DNA from: Clostridium sp. AF37-5
GTDB lineage: Bacteria; Bacillota; Clostridia; Lachnospirales; Lachnospiraceae
Reading direction: 5' to 3'
DNA length: 64,000 bases
Assembly: GCF_003477605.1 (NCBI RefSeq)
Contig: NZ_QUDR01000010.1
Span: 1 to 64,000 of the forward strand
Part shown: positions 18,035 to 26,235 of the stretch, piece by piece
How positions within the stretch are numbered: position 1 is the stretch's first letter
Layout: each line of letters starts with the position of its first letter
The notes under the pieces: generated by a model
The model's input: the letters and a program-made list of their open reading frames with translations, nothing else
Databases searched by the model: none
Told to the model about the DNA's origin: nothing
Translations under genes and position numbers: made by a program

Positions 18035-18940
18035 ATGGGACAGGAATTTAAATCAGGTTTTGTTACGTTAGTGGGCAGACCAAATGTGGGAAAATCTACG
18101 TTGATGAATCAAATGATTGGTCAGAAAATAGCGATTACTTCAAATAAACCGCAGACTACGAGAAACCGGATTCAGACGGTGTATCATGATGAGCGCGGAC
18201 AGATCGTTTTTTTGGACACGCCGGGTATCCACAAGGCAAAAAATAAGCTTGGTGAATATATGGTAGGTGTGGCAGAAAAAACATTTTCAGAAGTTGACCT
18301 TGTTCTCTGGCTTGTCGAGGCAACAACATTTATCGGCAGAGGCGAGCGCTATATTGCAGAGGAGTTAAAACAGTCCAAAGCGCCGGTTATTCTTGTCATG
18401 AATAAAATTGATACGATTAAGAAAGACGAACTGTTAGAATGTATTGCTGCTTATAAAGATATGATGGAATTTGCAGAAATTATACCGGTTTCTGCGTGGA
18501 CGGGCGAAAATGTCGATGAACTTATTACGACCATGTTTTCTTATCTGGAAGAGGGACCGGCATTTTACGATGAGGATACGATTACGGACCAGCCGGTGCG
18601 CCAGATTGTGGCGGAATTGATTCGCGAAAAAGCACTTCGTCTGCTTTCGGATGAAATTCCACACGGAATTGCTGTTGCCATTGACCAGATGAAAAACAGG
18701 CCGGGAAAAAGAAATTTGATTGACATTGATGCTACTATTATCTGCGAGAGAAGTTCCCATAAGGGAATTATCATCGGAAAACAGGGCAGTATGCTCAAAC
18801 GAATTGGAACCGATGCCAGAAGGGAAATTGAAGAATTTTTGCAGGCAAAGGTAAATCTGAAACTTTGGGTTAAGGTGAAAAAAGACTGGCGTGACAGTGA
18901 TTTTCTTCTTAAGAATTTTGGCTATAAAGAAAAAGACTGA
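18035..18940 (+). CDS. era: GTPase Era
   Basis: A 301-residue ribosome-assembly GTPase that binds the 3' end of 16S rRNA. The G1 loop GRPNVGKS, the switch motif DTPG and the specificity motif NKID are present, followed by a C-terminal KH domain with 'GIIIGKQGSMLKRIG'. I chose the ATG at 18035, four bases after GGAGGA; the ATG at 18023 overlaps that site. The order era-yqzL-recO downstream is conserved in Firmicutes. Confidence 0.96.
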   Translation: MGQEFKSGFVTLVGRPNVGKSTLMNQMIGQKIAITSNKPQTTRNRIQTVYHDERGQIVFLDTPGIHKAKNKLGEYMVGVAEKTFSEVDLVLWLVEATTFIGRGERYIAEELKQSKAPVILVMNKIDTIKKDELLECIAAYKDMMEFAEIIPVSAWTGENVDELITTMFSYLEEGPAFYDEDTITDQPVRQIVAELIREKALRLLSDEIPHGIAVAIDQMKNRPGKRNLIDIDATIICERSSHKGIIIGKQGSMLKRIGTDARREIEEFLQAKVNLKLWVKVKKDWRDSDFLLKNFGYKEKD

Positions 18941-19062
18941 TTACCAATATGTGTTAGCATAGCCGGTTTGGAATCGGGATATCCTATTGCTAGGGTGTAA
19001 AGCAATTTACATCCGGACAAAAGTATAAAAGCCGCAAAAGGACTGCGGCGAGGAGGAACGCA

Positions 19063-19239
19063 ATGGGAAATGAAGCAAACTGGAATACATTTACACAGAC
19101 GGGGAAAGTGTCTGATTATCTGGCGTATGTGAGGGAAGAAAAAGGAAGAAACGGATGGGAAAATGCAGCAAAGGAAGAGAGGGGAACACGTGAAAGAGAG
19201 AGTGACAGGAATGGTGCTTTCGGCAGCTACCATTGGTGA
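19063..19239 (+). CDS. yqzL: YqzL-like small protein
   Basis: AGGAGGAAC precedes the ATG at 19063, and the frame gives 58 residues. The N-terminal half (W..F..TGKVSDYLAY pattern) resembles the YqzL family, short proteins encoded between era and recO in Bacillus and other Firmicutes. The C-terminal 20 or so residues overlap the start of recO in another frame and are probably unconstrained. The function of YqzL is unknown. Position and motif agree, so I am fairly confident. Confidence 0.75.
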   Translation: MGNEANWNTFTQTGKVSDYLAYVREEKGRNGWENAAKEERGTRERESDRNGAFGSYHW

Positions 19240-19924
19240 ATACGACAAACGTGTTGTCCTTTTGACGAAAGAGCGGGGGCGCATCTCCGCCTTCGCCAGA
19301 GGGGCAAGGCGCCCCAGAAGTCCGCTGTCTGCTGCAACGGAACCGTTTACCTTTGGGGAGTTTTTTATTTATAGAGGACGGGATTCTTATAGCATAGAGC
19401 AGGTTGAGGTGGAAAATTATTTCCCGGAATTAAGGCAGAATCTGGAGCATTTATATCTGGCACTTTATTTTTGCGAGGTGGCAGATTATTTTACGAGGGA
19501 AGGAATGACAGCGAAGCATGAATTGAATCTTTTATATTTGTCGCTGCGGGCGTTATCGGTGCCTTCTCTGCCGGAAGAACTGGTGCGTTACATATATGAA
19601 TTCCGGATGTTAGCGATTGCCGGGGAGGCACCGCGTATTTTTGAGTGCATAAGGTGTGGGAAAACGGAAAATCTGCACCATTTTTATGTGGGGGATGCGG
19701 GCATTGTCTGCGATGAATGCCACGACGGAAAGACCGGTATTTTGTTGTCGGAAACTGCTATTTACACTTTGCAGAGGATTCTCTCCTCGCCGCTTCAAAA
19801 ACTGTATACTTTTTCGGTCAGCGAGGCAGTGCTTTTCCAGCTAAAAGAAGTTGTCTCACGATATTTTAAGGCGCACACAGACCGTGTGTTTCACTCACTG
19901 GATATGTTGGATATAGAATTTTGA
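19190..19924 (+). CDS. recO: DNA repair protein RecO
   Basis: A 244-residue recombination mediator that loads RecA onto SSB-coated single strands with RecR. It has the N-terminal OB fold (VTGMVLSAATIGEYDK), a conserved 'FARGARRP' loop, a helical middle domain, and the zinc-finger cysteines of the clostridial type (CIRC and CDEC). I chose the GTG at 19190 because GAGAGGGG lies five bases upstream and it starts directly at the OB fold. The frame is open back to 19163. It overlaps yqzL by 50 bases. Confidence 0.93.
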   Translation: MKERVTGMVLSAATIGEYDKRVVLLTKERGRISAFARGARRPRSPLSAATEPFTFGEFFIYRGRDSYSIEQVEVENYFPELRQNLEHLYLALYFCEVADYFTREGMTAKHELNLLYLSLRALSVPSLPEELVRYIYEFRMLAIAGEAPRIFECIRCGKTENLHHFYVGDAGIVCDECHDGKTGILLSETAIYTLQRILSSPLQKLYTFSVSEAVLFQLKEVVSRYFKAHTDRVFHSLDMLDIEF

Positions 19925-19936
19925 TTCCTTATTTTT

Positions 19937-20004
19937 ACCACTTACAAACGAAATAGAACCACTTACGGAAAATGGGTTTACAATCCATTTTCTTTTGCTA
20001 TAAT
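19937..20004 (+). promoter_or_regulatory. LytTR-type direct repeats and promoter of the LytTR/LiaF pair
   Basis: The nine-base sequence ACCACTTAC occurs at 19937-19945 and again at 19958-19966, exactly 21 bases apart, the usual geometry of a LytTR-domain site. TTTACA (19977-19982) and a perfect TATAAT (19999-20004) follow with a 16-base spacer. This is a likely self-regulated promoter. Confidence 0.65.
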
Positions 20005-20032
20005 GGCATTACACACGAAGAGGGAGGCGATT

Positions 20033-20494
20033 ATGAAGATTACCATTGAGTTGGATGAGAATCTGCCGGATGATGAAATAAGGATTCACTGCCGCCGGAT
20101 GACTGAGGAACTGCAAAAAATTCAAGAGGCATTTGCATCCGGTCATACGGAGACAAAACGGCTGGTTCTTTATCAGGGAGATTTGGAGTGTTATGTGGAT
20201 GTTTTGGATATTTTGTTTTTTGAAACCGAAGGAACAATAGTTCAGGTTCACACAAGAGATGAAATATATGAGACGAAACAGCGGCTCTACGAATTGGAGG
20301 AGATTCTTCCAAATCAATTTCTGCGTGTTTCCAAATCGACGATTGCCAATGTGTCGGAAATTTATTCGCTGCAAAAGAGTAATCTGTCGACAACGAGCTG
20401 CGCGGCATTTCGAAATTCCCATAAGCAGATTTTTGTATCCAGACATTATAGCAGAGTATTAAAAGAAAAATTAGTAGAAATGAGGATGAGATGA
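20033..20494 (+). CDS. LytTR-domain transcription regulator without a receiver
   Basis: A 153-residue protein. The C-terminal 100 residues form a LytTR DNA-binding domain ('FFETEGTIVQVHTRDEIYETKQRL' region, then 'FLRVSKSTIANVSEI'). The N-terminal 50 residues are a small unassigned domain, with no phosphoacceptor receiver. ATG 20033 follows GAGGGAGG. The stop overlaps the start of a membrane protein gene by four bases. Pairing of a stand-alone LytTR regulator with a co-transcribed membrane inhibitor is the known 'LytTR regulatory system' layout. The membrane partner here is LiaF-like rather than DUF3021. Confidence 0.85.
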   Translation: MKITIELDENLPDDEIRIHCRRMTEELQKIQEAFASGHTETKRLVLYQGDLECYVDVLDILFFETEGTIVQVHTRDEIYETKQRLYELEEILPNQFLRVSKSTIANVSEIYSLQKSNLSTTSCAAFRNSHKQIFVSRHYSRVLKEKLVEMRMR

Positions 20495-21198
20495 TGAAAA
20501 AAAATTATTTTTGGGGCGTATTTTTAATCTTGGCGGGTGCCTATCTGGTTGTGAGCCAGCTTGGATACCTTCCGGCAGTAGGCGTATTTTCACTGTTGTT
20601 TACCGTTGTATGCATCGCCGTTATTGTGGCGAGTATCCCACATGTTCACTTTGGCGGAATTTTATTTCCACTTGCTTTTATCGCAATTATCTACGATAAA
20701 CCGCTTGGAATCACGGCAATCACGCCATGGACGGTTTTACTGGCAGCCCTTCTTTTGACGATTGGCCTGCACCTGATCTTTGGGCGTTTTCGGAAAAAAA
20801 TAGTCCATCGCGGGCACTCTAAAAAAAGAGATGAATGGGACGAAGTGAAGGGTGAAAAACTCAATGGTGACGAACTGGATATTTCGTCAACTTTTGGCAG
20901 TGTCATCCGCTACATCACATCGGAAGATTTTCGCTATGCGGAAATAGATGCCAGTTTTGCAGGGGTTAAGGTGTATCTTGACCAGGCAAGAATCCCATCG
21001 GGAAATGCAACAATAAACATTGATTCATCATTTGCCGGTGTCGAACTTTTCGTGCCAAAAGAGTGGCAGATTGTGAACCATGTAGAGAGCAGTTTTGGTG
21101 GAATTGATGAAAAAAATAACAGAAACGGCGAAGTCACGGCAACACTCACATTAGAGGGAAGCAATAACTTTGGTGGAATTACGATTTACTATGTGTAA
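20491..21198 (+). CDS. LiaF-like membrane protein, partner of the LytTR regulator
   Basis: A 235-residue protein with four hydrophobic helices in the first 100 residues and a C-terminal beta-rich repeat domain ('SSTFGSV', 'DASFAGVKVYL', 'DSSFAGVELFVP', 'ESSFGGI'). This is the pattern of LiaF/YvqF C-terminal cell-wall stress domains. LiaF proteins inhibit envelope-stress signalling. The four-base overlap with the LytTR gene suggests it modulates that regulator at the membrane. That link is inference from operon structure. Confidence 0.82.
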   Translation: MMKKNYFWGVFLILAGAYLVVSQLGYLPAVGVFSLLFTVVCIAVIVASIPHVHFGGILFPLAFIAIIYDKPLGITAITPWTVLLAALLLTIGLHLIFGRFRKKIVHRGHSKKRDEWDEVKGEKLNGDELDISSTFGSVIRYITSEDFRYAEIDASFAGVKVYLDQARIPSGNATINIDSSFAGVELFVPKEWQIVNHVESSFGGIDEKNNRNGEVTATLTLEGSNNFGGITIYYV

Positions 21199-21201
21199 GC
21201 A

Positions 21202-21240
21202 AAAGACCGTAGTTTCGCATGAGGGAATCTACGGTCTTTA
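21202..21240 (+). terminator. Terminator after the LiaF-like gene
   Basis: AAAGACCGTAG (21202-21212) pairs with CTACGGTCTTT (21229-21239). The T-rich part lies within the stem end and no long T-tract follows. Confidence 0.6.
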
Positions 21241-21272
21241 TTGCTCTGCTCAGCATCATTTCCCCATTTGAG

Positions 21273-21513
21273 AAAATTATTTGCAGGAAATATTCCATGT
21301 TGGCCTTTGAGAATTCTGGTAATTCACTAAGAAAAGATTTGCATCGAGTGGGTTTTGAGTGCGTCAGCAGGTGGCACTGGTAGTTTCAGTGCCCCTGCTG
21401 TTACGCAACTCAACCAGGCGGGAGCCGTCCCACGAGATGTAAACTTTTCTTAATGAATTACCGGAAACCTCAAAAACTACCATCCATATAGAATATCCCC
21501 CACAAATTATTTT
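21273..21513. repeat. Large intergenic imperfect palindrome, copy B
   Basis: Arms pair over almost the entire 241 bases. Outer arms are 21273-21295 and 21491-21513. Middle arms begin GGTAATTCACTAAGAAAAG at 21318 and mirror CTTTTCTTAATGAATTACC ending at 21462. The inner arms run TTGAGTGCGTCAGCAGG to CCTGCTGTTACGCAACTCAA, and the apex is CACTG-GTAGTTT-CAGTG. It ends three bases before the glyQS -35 box. It fills the 379-base gap before glyQS. Confidence 0.85.
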
Positions 21514-21515
21514 AC

Positions 21516-21544
21516 TTGCAAAAACATCGCTAAAATAGTACAAT
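21516..21544 (+). promoter_or_regulatory. Promoter of glyQS
   Basis: TTGCAA (21516-21521) and TACAAT (21539-21544) are 17 bases apart, 33 bases before the start codon. The upstream palindrome abuts the -35 box. Confidence 0.7.
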
Positions 21545-21577
21545 ATTGAGAGAAAATGAAAGCAATGGAGGAAGACG

Positions 21578-22975
21578 ATGGAAAAGACAATGGACAAAAT
21601 CGTTGCACTGGCTAAGAGCCGTGGATTTATCTATCCGGGTTCTGAGATTTACGGTGGTTTAGCGAATACATGGGATTATGGAAATCTCGGTGTAGAATTA
21701 AAAAATAATGTAAAAAAAGCATGGTGGCAGAAGTTTATTCAGGAGAATAAATACAATGTTGGTGTGGACTGTGCGATTCTTATGAATCCGCAGACATGGG
21801 TAGCATCCGGACACCTTGGCGGCTTTTCCGACCCTCTGATGGATTGTAAAGAGTGTCATGAGCGTTTCCGTGCAGACCAGTTGATTGAAGAGTTTGCAGG
21901 AGACAATGACATTGAATTAGATGGTTCTGTAGATGGCTGGTCCAATGAGCAGATGGAACAGTTTATCGAAGAACACAAAATTGCATGCCCAAGTTGTGGA
22001 AAACACAATTTTACGGAAATTCGTCAGTTTAACCTGATGTTTAAAACATTCCAGGGTGTAACCGAAGATGCAAAAAATACCGTATATCTTCGTCCGGAGA
22101 CGGCACAGGGTATTTTTGTAAACTTTAAAAATGTACAGCGTACGTCGCGCAAAAAAATTCCGTTTGGTATTGGACAGATTGGTAAGTCATTCCGTAATGA
22201 GATTACGCCGGGTAACTTTACATTCCGTACCCGTGAGTTTGAACAGATGGAACTTGAATTTTTCTGTGAGCCGGGAACGGATTTGGAGTGGTTTAACTAC
22301 TGGCGTCAGTTCTGTATCGATTGGCTGCAGAGCCTTGGCATCAAAGAAGATGAGATGCGTGCGCGTGACCATTCACCGGAAGAACTTTGCTTCTACAGTA
22401 AGGGAACGACAGACCTTGAGTTCTTGTTCCCATTTGGCTGGGGCGAACTTTGGGGAATCGCAGACCGTACAGATTACGATTTGACACAGCATCAGAATAC
22501 TTCCGGCGAGCCGATGGAATATTTTGATGATGAAAAACGTGAGAAATACATTCCTTATGTAATTGAGCCTTCACTGGGAGCAGACCGTGTAACACTTGCC
22601 TTCCTTTGCAGTGCTTATGATGAAGAAAATATTGGAACGAAAGAAAAACCGGATGTTCGTACGGTTCTTCATTTCCATCCGGCATTGGCACCGGTTAAAA
22701 TTGGTGTGCTGCCATTGTCAAAGAAATTGAATGAGAATGCTGAAAAAGTATTTGAAGAGCTCAGCAAGACTTACAACTGTGAATATGACGACCGTGGTAA
22801 TATCGGTAAACGCTACCGCCGTCAGGATGAAATCGGTACACCATATTGTGTTACTTATGATTTTGATTCAGAAGAAGATGGTATGGTTACGGTACGTGAC
22901 CGTGATACTATGGAACAGGAAAGAGTTAAAATTGTAGATTTGAAAGAGTATTTTGCGGATAAATTTACATTTTAG
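21578..22975 (+). CDS. glyQS: Glycine--tRNA ligase (homodimeric class II)
   Basis: A 465-residue class II synthetase of the single-chain alpha2 type. Motif 2 ('[19 protein letters not shown]') and motif 3 near the C-terminal third ('[10 protein letters not shown]') are visible, along with CxxC pairs of an inserted zinc-binding region (CKEC and CPSC) and an anticodon-binding C-terminal domain. GGAGGAAG precedes ATG 21578. No T-box is present, unlike valS in the same window. The surface peptidase gene starts eight bases after its stop, suggesting read-through transcription. Confidence 0.96.
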   Translation: MEKTMDKIVALAKSRGFIYPGSEIYGGLANTWDYGNLGVELKNNVKKAWWQKFIQENKYNVGVDCAILMNPQTWVASGHLGGFSDPLMDCKECHERFRADQLIEEFAGDNDIELDGSVDGWSNEQMEQFIEEHKIACPSCGKHNFTEIRQFNLMFKTFQGVTEDAKNTVYLRPETAQGIFVNFKNVQRTSRKKIPFGIGQIGKSFRNEITPGNFTFRTREFEQMELEFFCEPGTDLEWFNYWRQFCIDWLQSLGIKEDEMRARDHSPEELCFYSKGTTDLEFLFPFGWGELWGIADRTDYDLTQHQNTSGEPMEYFDDEKREKYIPYVIEPSLGADRVTLAFLCSAYDEENIGTKEKPDVRTVLHFHPALAPVKIGVLPLSKKLNENAEKVFEELSKTYNCEYDDRGNIGKRYRRQDEIGTPYCVTYDFDSEEDGMVTVRDRDTMEQERVKIVDLKEYFADKFTF

Positions 22976-22983
22976 GAGACTTT

Positions 22984-23823
22984 ATGCAGAAACGCGAAGT
23001 TACTAAAAAGCAACTGGCTGTCATCATCTTGTTAAGCATCGGGATGCTGGCAGCCGCTGCTTTATTAAATCAGTTTTTCCCGGCCGGGTCAAAGCAGACA
23101 AAAGAAACATTAAAACAGACAGCGGTTACGCCGAAGGTGACCGCTTTGCCGTCGTTGTCTCCGACACAAAAACCGACACCGACGCCTGATCCGACCCAAA
23201 AAGTAGCAACTTTCTTTCAGGGACCAAAGGCTTATGAGGGGCGCAGAGAGTGGTCCGGTAAATGGGGCAAAGAGTTTTACGATGGTGGCTCCTTTGGTGC
23301 TTTTGGATGCGGTTTGTGCTGCATGGCAAATATTTATACGACATTTTCTTCGTATGAAAGTTCACCGGTTGATATGTACCGGTATGCAAAAAAAGTGAGT
23401 GGCTATGGCGGTGGTGGTGCTATCGACTGGGGCTATATGAAGGCTACGTTAAAAGAACTTGGTTTTACGTCAGATGTTTTTCGTAAGCCCGGCAAATACG
23501 AAGCGTTTCAAAAGTTAGTGAAAGAATCACTGGCATGTATTGTTGTGGTGAGCAGTAATGACAGCGATTGTTACTGGAAAGATACGCCGGGGCATTATGT
23601 GACATTGTTTTTATATGATGAGAAAAGCGATAAAATTTTTCTCGGGGATTCCGGAGATTTGACGCATAACAGACAGTGGGTACCTTTGAAAAAAGTATAT
23701 CGTTCTTTGAAAAAATCAAACCCATGGCAGATTTTGCAGGTGACATCGTTTGATAAGTCGAAGGACAATTGGAAACATAAAGGATTTGGAGGAAATGCCA
23801 TACTTCCGAAAGAATGGAAATAA
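22984..23823 (+). CDS. Membrane-anchored C39-like cysteine peptidase
   Basis: A 279-residue protein with an N-terminal membrane anchor or signal (hydrophobic residues about 12-29), a Pro/Thr-rich stalk (PTPTPDPT) to about residue 80, and a papain-fold C39-type domain. The catalytic Cys is in the 'GAFGCGLCCMAN' segment, the His in 'PGHYVTLFLYD', and the Asp in 'LGDSGD'. It should act outside the membrane. It lies eight bases after glyQS and 22 bases before an AgrA-like regulator. A role in processing a signal peptide is possible, but there is no direct evidence. Confidence 0.78.
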   Translation: MQKREVTKKQLAVIILLSIGMLAAAALLNQFFPAGSKQTKETLKQTAVTPKVTALPSLSPTQKPTPTPDPTQKVATFFQGPKAYEGRREWSGKWGKEFYDGGSFGAFGCGLCCMANIYTTFSSYESSPVDMYRYAKKVSGYGGGGAIDWGYMKATLKELGFTSDVFRKPGKYEAFQKLVKESLACIVVVSSNDSDCYWKDTPGHYVTLFLYDEKSDKIFLGDSGDLTHNRQWVPLKKVYRSLKKSNPWQILQVTSFDKSKDNWKHKGFGGNAILPKEWK

Positions 23824-23845
23824 ATACGCAGGCAGGTGATACGCA

Positions 23846-24565
23846 GTGAATATTGCAATTTGTGATGATGACAAAGGCGTATGCTCTCAGCTTGAGGGGT
23901 GGATTGAACAATATAACTATGAAAATGCAACGCGTCTCTATGTTGACGTGTATCATAGTGCGGAGACATTGCAGCAGCAGTTACAGTCCGGTCAGTGGTA
24001 TGACATGCTGTTTCTTGATATTGAACTGCCACAGAAGAATGGAATTGAACTGGGGCAGATGATTCGCAGTGCATGGAAAATGGATTTGATTTATTTGGTT
24101 TTTATCTCCGGAAAATCAAATTATTGTATGGATTTATTTGATGTGCATCCATTGAATTTTCATTTAAAACCGTTAAAACACAAGGATGTTGTAAAAGATA
24201 TTGACCTCGTGCGTGAGCGTGTTAATACGGGAACGCTTGCTTTTCGGTACCGTGAAGATGGTGTTTATAAAAGTGTATGTTTGAAGGATATTGTGTATTT
24301 TGTAGGAGCGGGAAAAGGTGTTGAAGTTCATTGTAAGGATGGGAGAGTGGCTTTTGCGGGGAATTCGCTGCAGCAGCTTTGTGACATTTACGAAAAACAT
24401 GGATTCAGCCGTTGTCATAAGAGTTATCTGATTAACCTGAATTATGTTTCGGAATATTCTATGTCAAAGGTGAAGATGTCAGATGGCAAAGAGATTATAA
24501 TAGGAAAAAGCCGTAGAAAACAATTTAAAGATGAATTCATTAATCATGAACTGATGGAGGACTGA
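23846..24565 (+). CDS. LytTR-family response regulator (AgrA-like)
   Basis: A 239-residue two-component regulator. The N-terminal receiver has the acidic pair DDD near residues 7-9 and the phosphoacceptor Asp in 'MLFLDIELPQ' near residue 58. The C-terminal LytTR domain contains 'YFVGAGKGVEVHCKDG' and 'FSRCHKSYLINLNYV'. The GTG start at 23846 follows AGGTGAT. A histidine kinase begins one base after its stop. Direct repeats downstream of the kinase (26167-26198) are a likely binding site. Confidence 0.9.
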   Translation: MNIAICDDDKGVCSQLEGWIEQYNYENATRLYVDVYHSAETLQQQLQSGQWYDMLFLDIELPQKNGIELGQMIRSAWKMDLIYLVFISGKSNYCMDLFDVHPLNFHLKPLKHKDVVKDIDLVRERVNTGTLAFRYREDGVYKSVCLKDIVYFVGAGKGVEVHCKDGRVAFAGNSLQQLCDIYEKHGFSRCHKSYLINLNYVSEYSMSKVKMSDGKEIIIGKSRRKQFKDEFINHELMED

Positions 24566-24566
24566 G

Positions 24567-25838
24567 ATGCTTTTTGCTACTTTTTATATTATTGCCAATA
24601 TATTTCAATCTTACGAATTATGGCTGTTGTACCGATGCTTTTTTGGGAAAAGCAAGCGTGGGGCAGGCATTGAATTTTTAGCCTTTGTGCTCTTTTTTGC
24701 GATAACCATGCTGTTAAATGTTTTTATAGATATTCCAATTCTTACGGGACTTAGTTCTTATGTTATGCTTGTATTGATTGCCTTTTTTGGGTACGAGAGC
24801 GGCTGGAAACAAGGCCTTTTGTATTCAGTCTTTGCTTTTGTCAGCATGACTTTAGCAGAATGTATCGTGGGACTTGCAACCGGATTTTTGGATTTAAATG
24901 TATTCCAGTCGAGAGAATATTACAACGTCTGGGGCATGGTGGCACTGCCGGTCGTGCAGTATCTTGTCGTGCTTATGATACGAAACTTTCGCAATCTGCA
25001 GAAAGGAAGAGAGATTCCGATTCTTTACTGGGCGGTAACGATTGTGCTCCCGGTGTTTTCACTTTACCTTGATTTGATGATTTGCCAGCAGAATTTTTAC
25101 TGGTTAAATATGCTTGGCTGTACGGTTATTTTGTTTGTCATGAATGTTTTGGTATTTTATCTGTGTGACGTTCAGATTGAAAATATGCGCGTGCGTTTTG
25201 AAAAGGAAAAACTGGAGCAGCTAAATGTGTATCAGAACCGTCAGCTTAAACTGATGCATCAGATGGATGAAGAACTTAGAATTCAGCGGCATGATTTTCA
25301 GAAACATATTTCCATGCTTGCATTTATGAACAGTCAGGGCGAAAAAGAAAAACTGACAGCGTACTTAAATGAAATGCAGGAAGGGGAACTTTTCCAGACG
25401 AAGTTTGAGCGAACGGACAATTTTGTCATTGACAGTATTCTCAGCTATAAATTGCAGGAGTCAGACCGCCTTGGGATTGAAACTAAAATGGATGTCAAAG
25501 TTCCAAAAGATTTGAATGTTTCTGCCTATGTGCTTATGGGAATCCTGACAAATCTTCTTGACAATGCAATAGAAGCGTGCGAAAAAGTGCAAGATAAAAA
25601 GATTAAGATTACAATAAAATATGCAAAGAAAATGCTCATTATCCGAATTTCCAATACCTATGACGGCAAAGAGAAATTTAATTCTGTAATGGGAATTAAA
25701 ACGTCGAAAAAAGATAAAGAGCTTCATGGTTATGGAATTAAAAGTATTCGTCACATGGTCGAGAGTGTTGACGGAGATTTTGAGATACATACAAAAGGGG
25801 AGTGGTTTGTTGCTGATGTGGTGATTCCGCTGGTGTAA
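24567..25838 (+). CDS. GHKL-type sensor histidine kinase (AgrC-like)
   Basis: A 423-residue membrane kinase with six or seven hydrophobic helices in the first 200 residues, a coiled segment, the phosphoacceptor box 'QRHDFQKH' near residue 240, the N box 'LTNLLDNAIEAC' and a G box 'GYGIKSIRH'. This is the HPK10 group used by peptide-sensing Agr/Com systems. GGAGG lies six bases before ATG 24567, and only one base separates it from the regulator. No AgrB or AgrD gene was found in the window, so the ligand is unknown. Confidence 0.9.
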   Translation: MLFATFYIIANIFQSYELWLLYRCFFGKSKRGAGIEFLAFVLFFAITMLLNVFIDIPILTGLSSYVMLVLIAFFGYESGWKQGLLYSVFAFVSMTLAECIVGLATGFLDLNVFQSREYYNVWGMVALPVVQYLVVLMIRNFRNLQKGREIPILYWAVTIVLPVFSLYLDLMICQQNFYWLNMLGCTVILFVMNVLVFYLCDVQIENMRVRFEKEKLEQLNVYQNRQLKLMHQMDEELRIQRHDFQKHISMLAFMNSQGEKEKLTAYLNEMQEGELFQTKFERTDNFVIDSILSYKLQESDRLGIETKMDVKVPKDLNVSAYVLMGILTNLLDNAIEACEKVQDKKIKITIKYAKKMLIIRISNTYDGKEKFNSVMGIKTSKKDKELHGYGIKSIRHMVESVDGDFEIHTKGEWFVADVVIPLV

Positions 25839-25878
25839 AAATTGATAAGTTGTGGGAGGAGAATGAATGTGTTTGTTG

Positions 25879-26156
25879 GCTTTTCTTTGCTTCCGTAATT
25901 CAGTAGAAAAACTTTGCGTCTCGTGGTTCTCCGTTCCACTCCGGTCCACGCAGGTCAGAGGTTCCCCGAACCTCTTGCGCCGCTCTCGCTAGTTGAGTAC
26001 GTAGCAGTAGGGGCACTGAAACTACCAGAGGTCTCCGCTCCGCTTCGGTCGTTGCATAACAGAAGTCCACTGGACTTCTTGCAACACCTACTGACGTACT
26101 CAAAACCCACGAGTCACAAATTTTTTCTGCTGAATTACTGGAATTTCGAAAAAAGC
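25879..26156. repeat. Large intergenic imperfect palindrome, copy C (inverted orientation, with inserted hairpins)
   Basis: Related to copy B on the opposite strand: the apex reads CACTG-AAACTAC-CAG, the complement of GTAGTTT. The arms contain GTAATTCAGTAGAAAAACTTTG and its mirror ending CTGAATTAC, plus GTTGAGTACGTAGCAGTAGGGG. Two extra perfect hairpins break the symmetry: AGAGGTTC-CCC-GAACCTCT (25957-25975), and GTTGCA...AGAAGTCC-ACT-GGACTTCT...TGCAAC (26051-26085). Open frames here are by-products of the palindrome. It occupies most of the gap 25839-26316. Confidence 0.8.
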
Positions 26157-26166
26157 TAACAAAAAA

Positions 26167-26198
26167 TGTCCGTTCACTCCCAATTTTTGTCCGTTCAC
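26167..26198 (+). promoter_or_regulatory. Direct-repeat operator, probable LytTR site
   Basis: TGTCCGTTCAC occurs at 26167-26177 and 26188-26198, exactly 21 bases apart on the same helical face. The core resembles ACCACTTAC at the other LytTR promoter (shared CC..T..AC pattern). It lies between the AgrCA-like genes and the secreted-protein/VanZ genes, which are the likely targets. Confidence 0.6.
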
Positions 26199-26203
26199 GA
26201 ATT

Positions 26204-26235
26204 TTAGAATCTGTTATCGTTAGAATGTGTTATCA
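26204..26235 (+). repeat. Tandem 16-bp repeat in the promoter region
   Basis: TTAGAATCTGTTATCG (26204-26219) is followed directly by TTAGAATGTGTTATCA (26220-26235), with two differences. Possible -10 sequences such as TACTAT (about 26247-26252) follow. It may be a second protein-binding array or a recent duplication. Confidence 0.6.

Noticed and set aside
18996-19049. Hairpins TGTAAA...TTTACA and GCCGC...GCGGC between era and yqzL
   Set aside because: They are short and lack a T-tract, and the genes around them are normally co-transcribed. Kept out as terminators.
25914-26159. Plus and minus open frames across 25900-26159
   Set aside because: They run through the palindromic repeat and exist only because of its symmetry.
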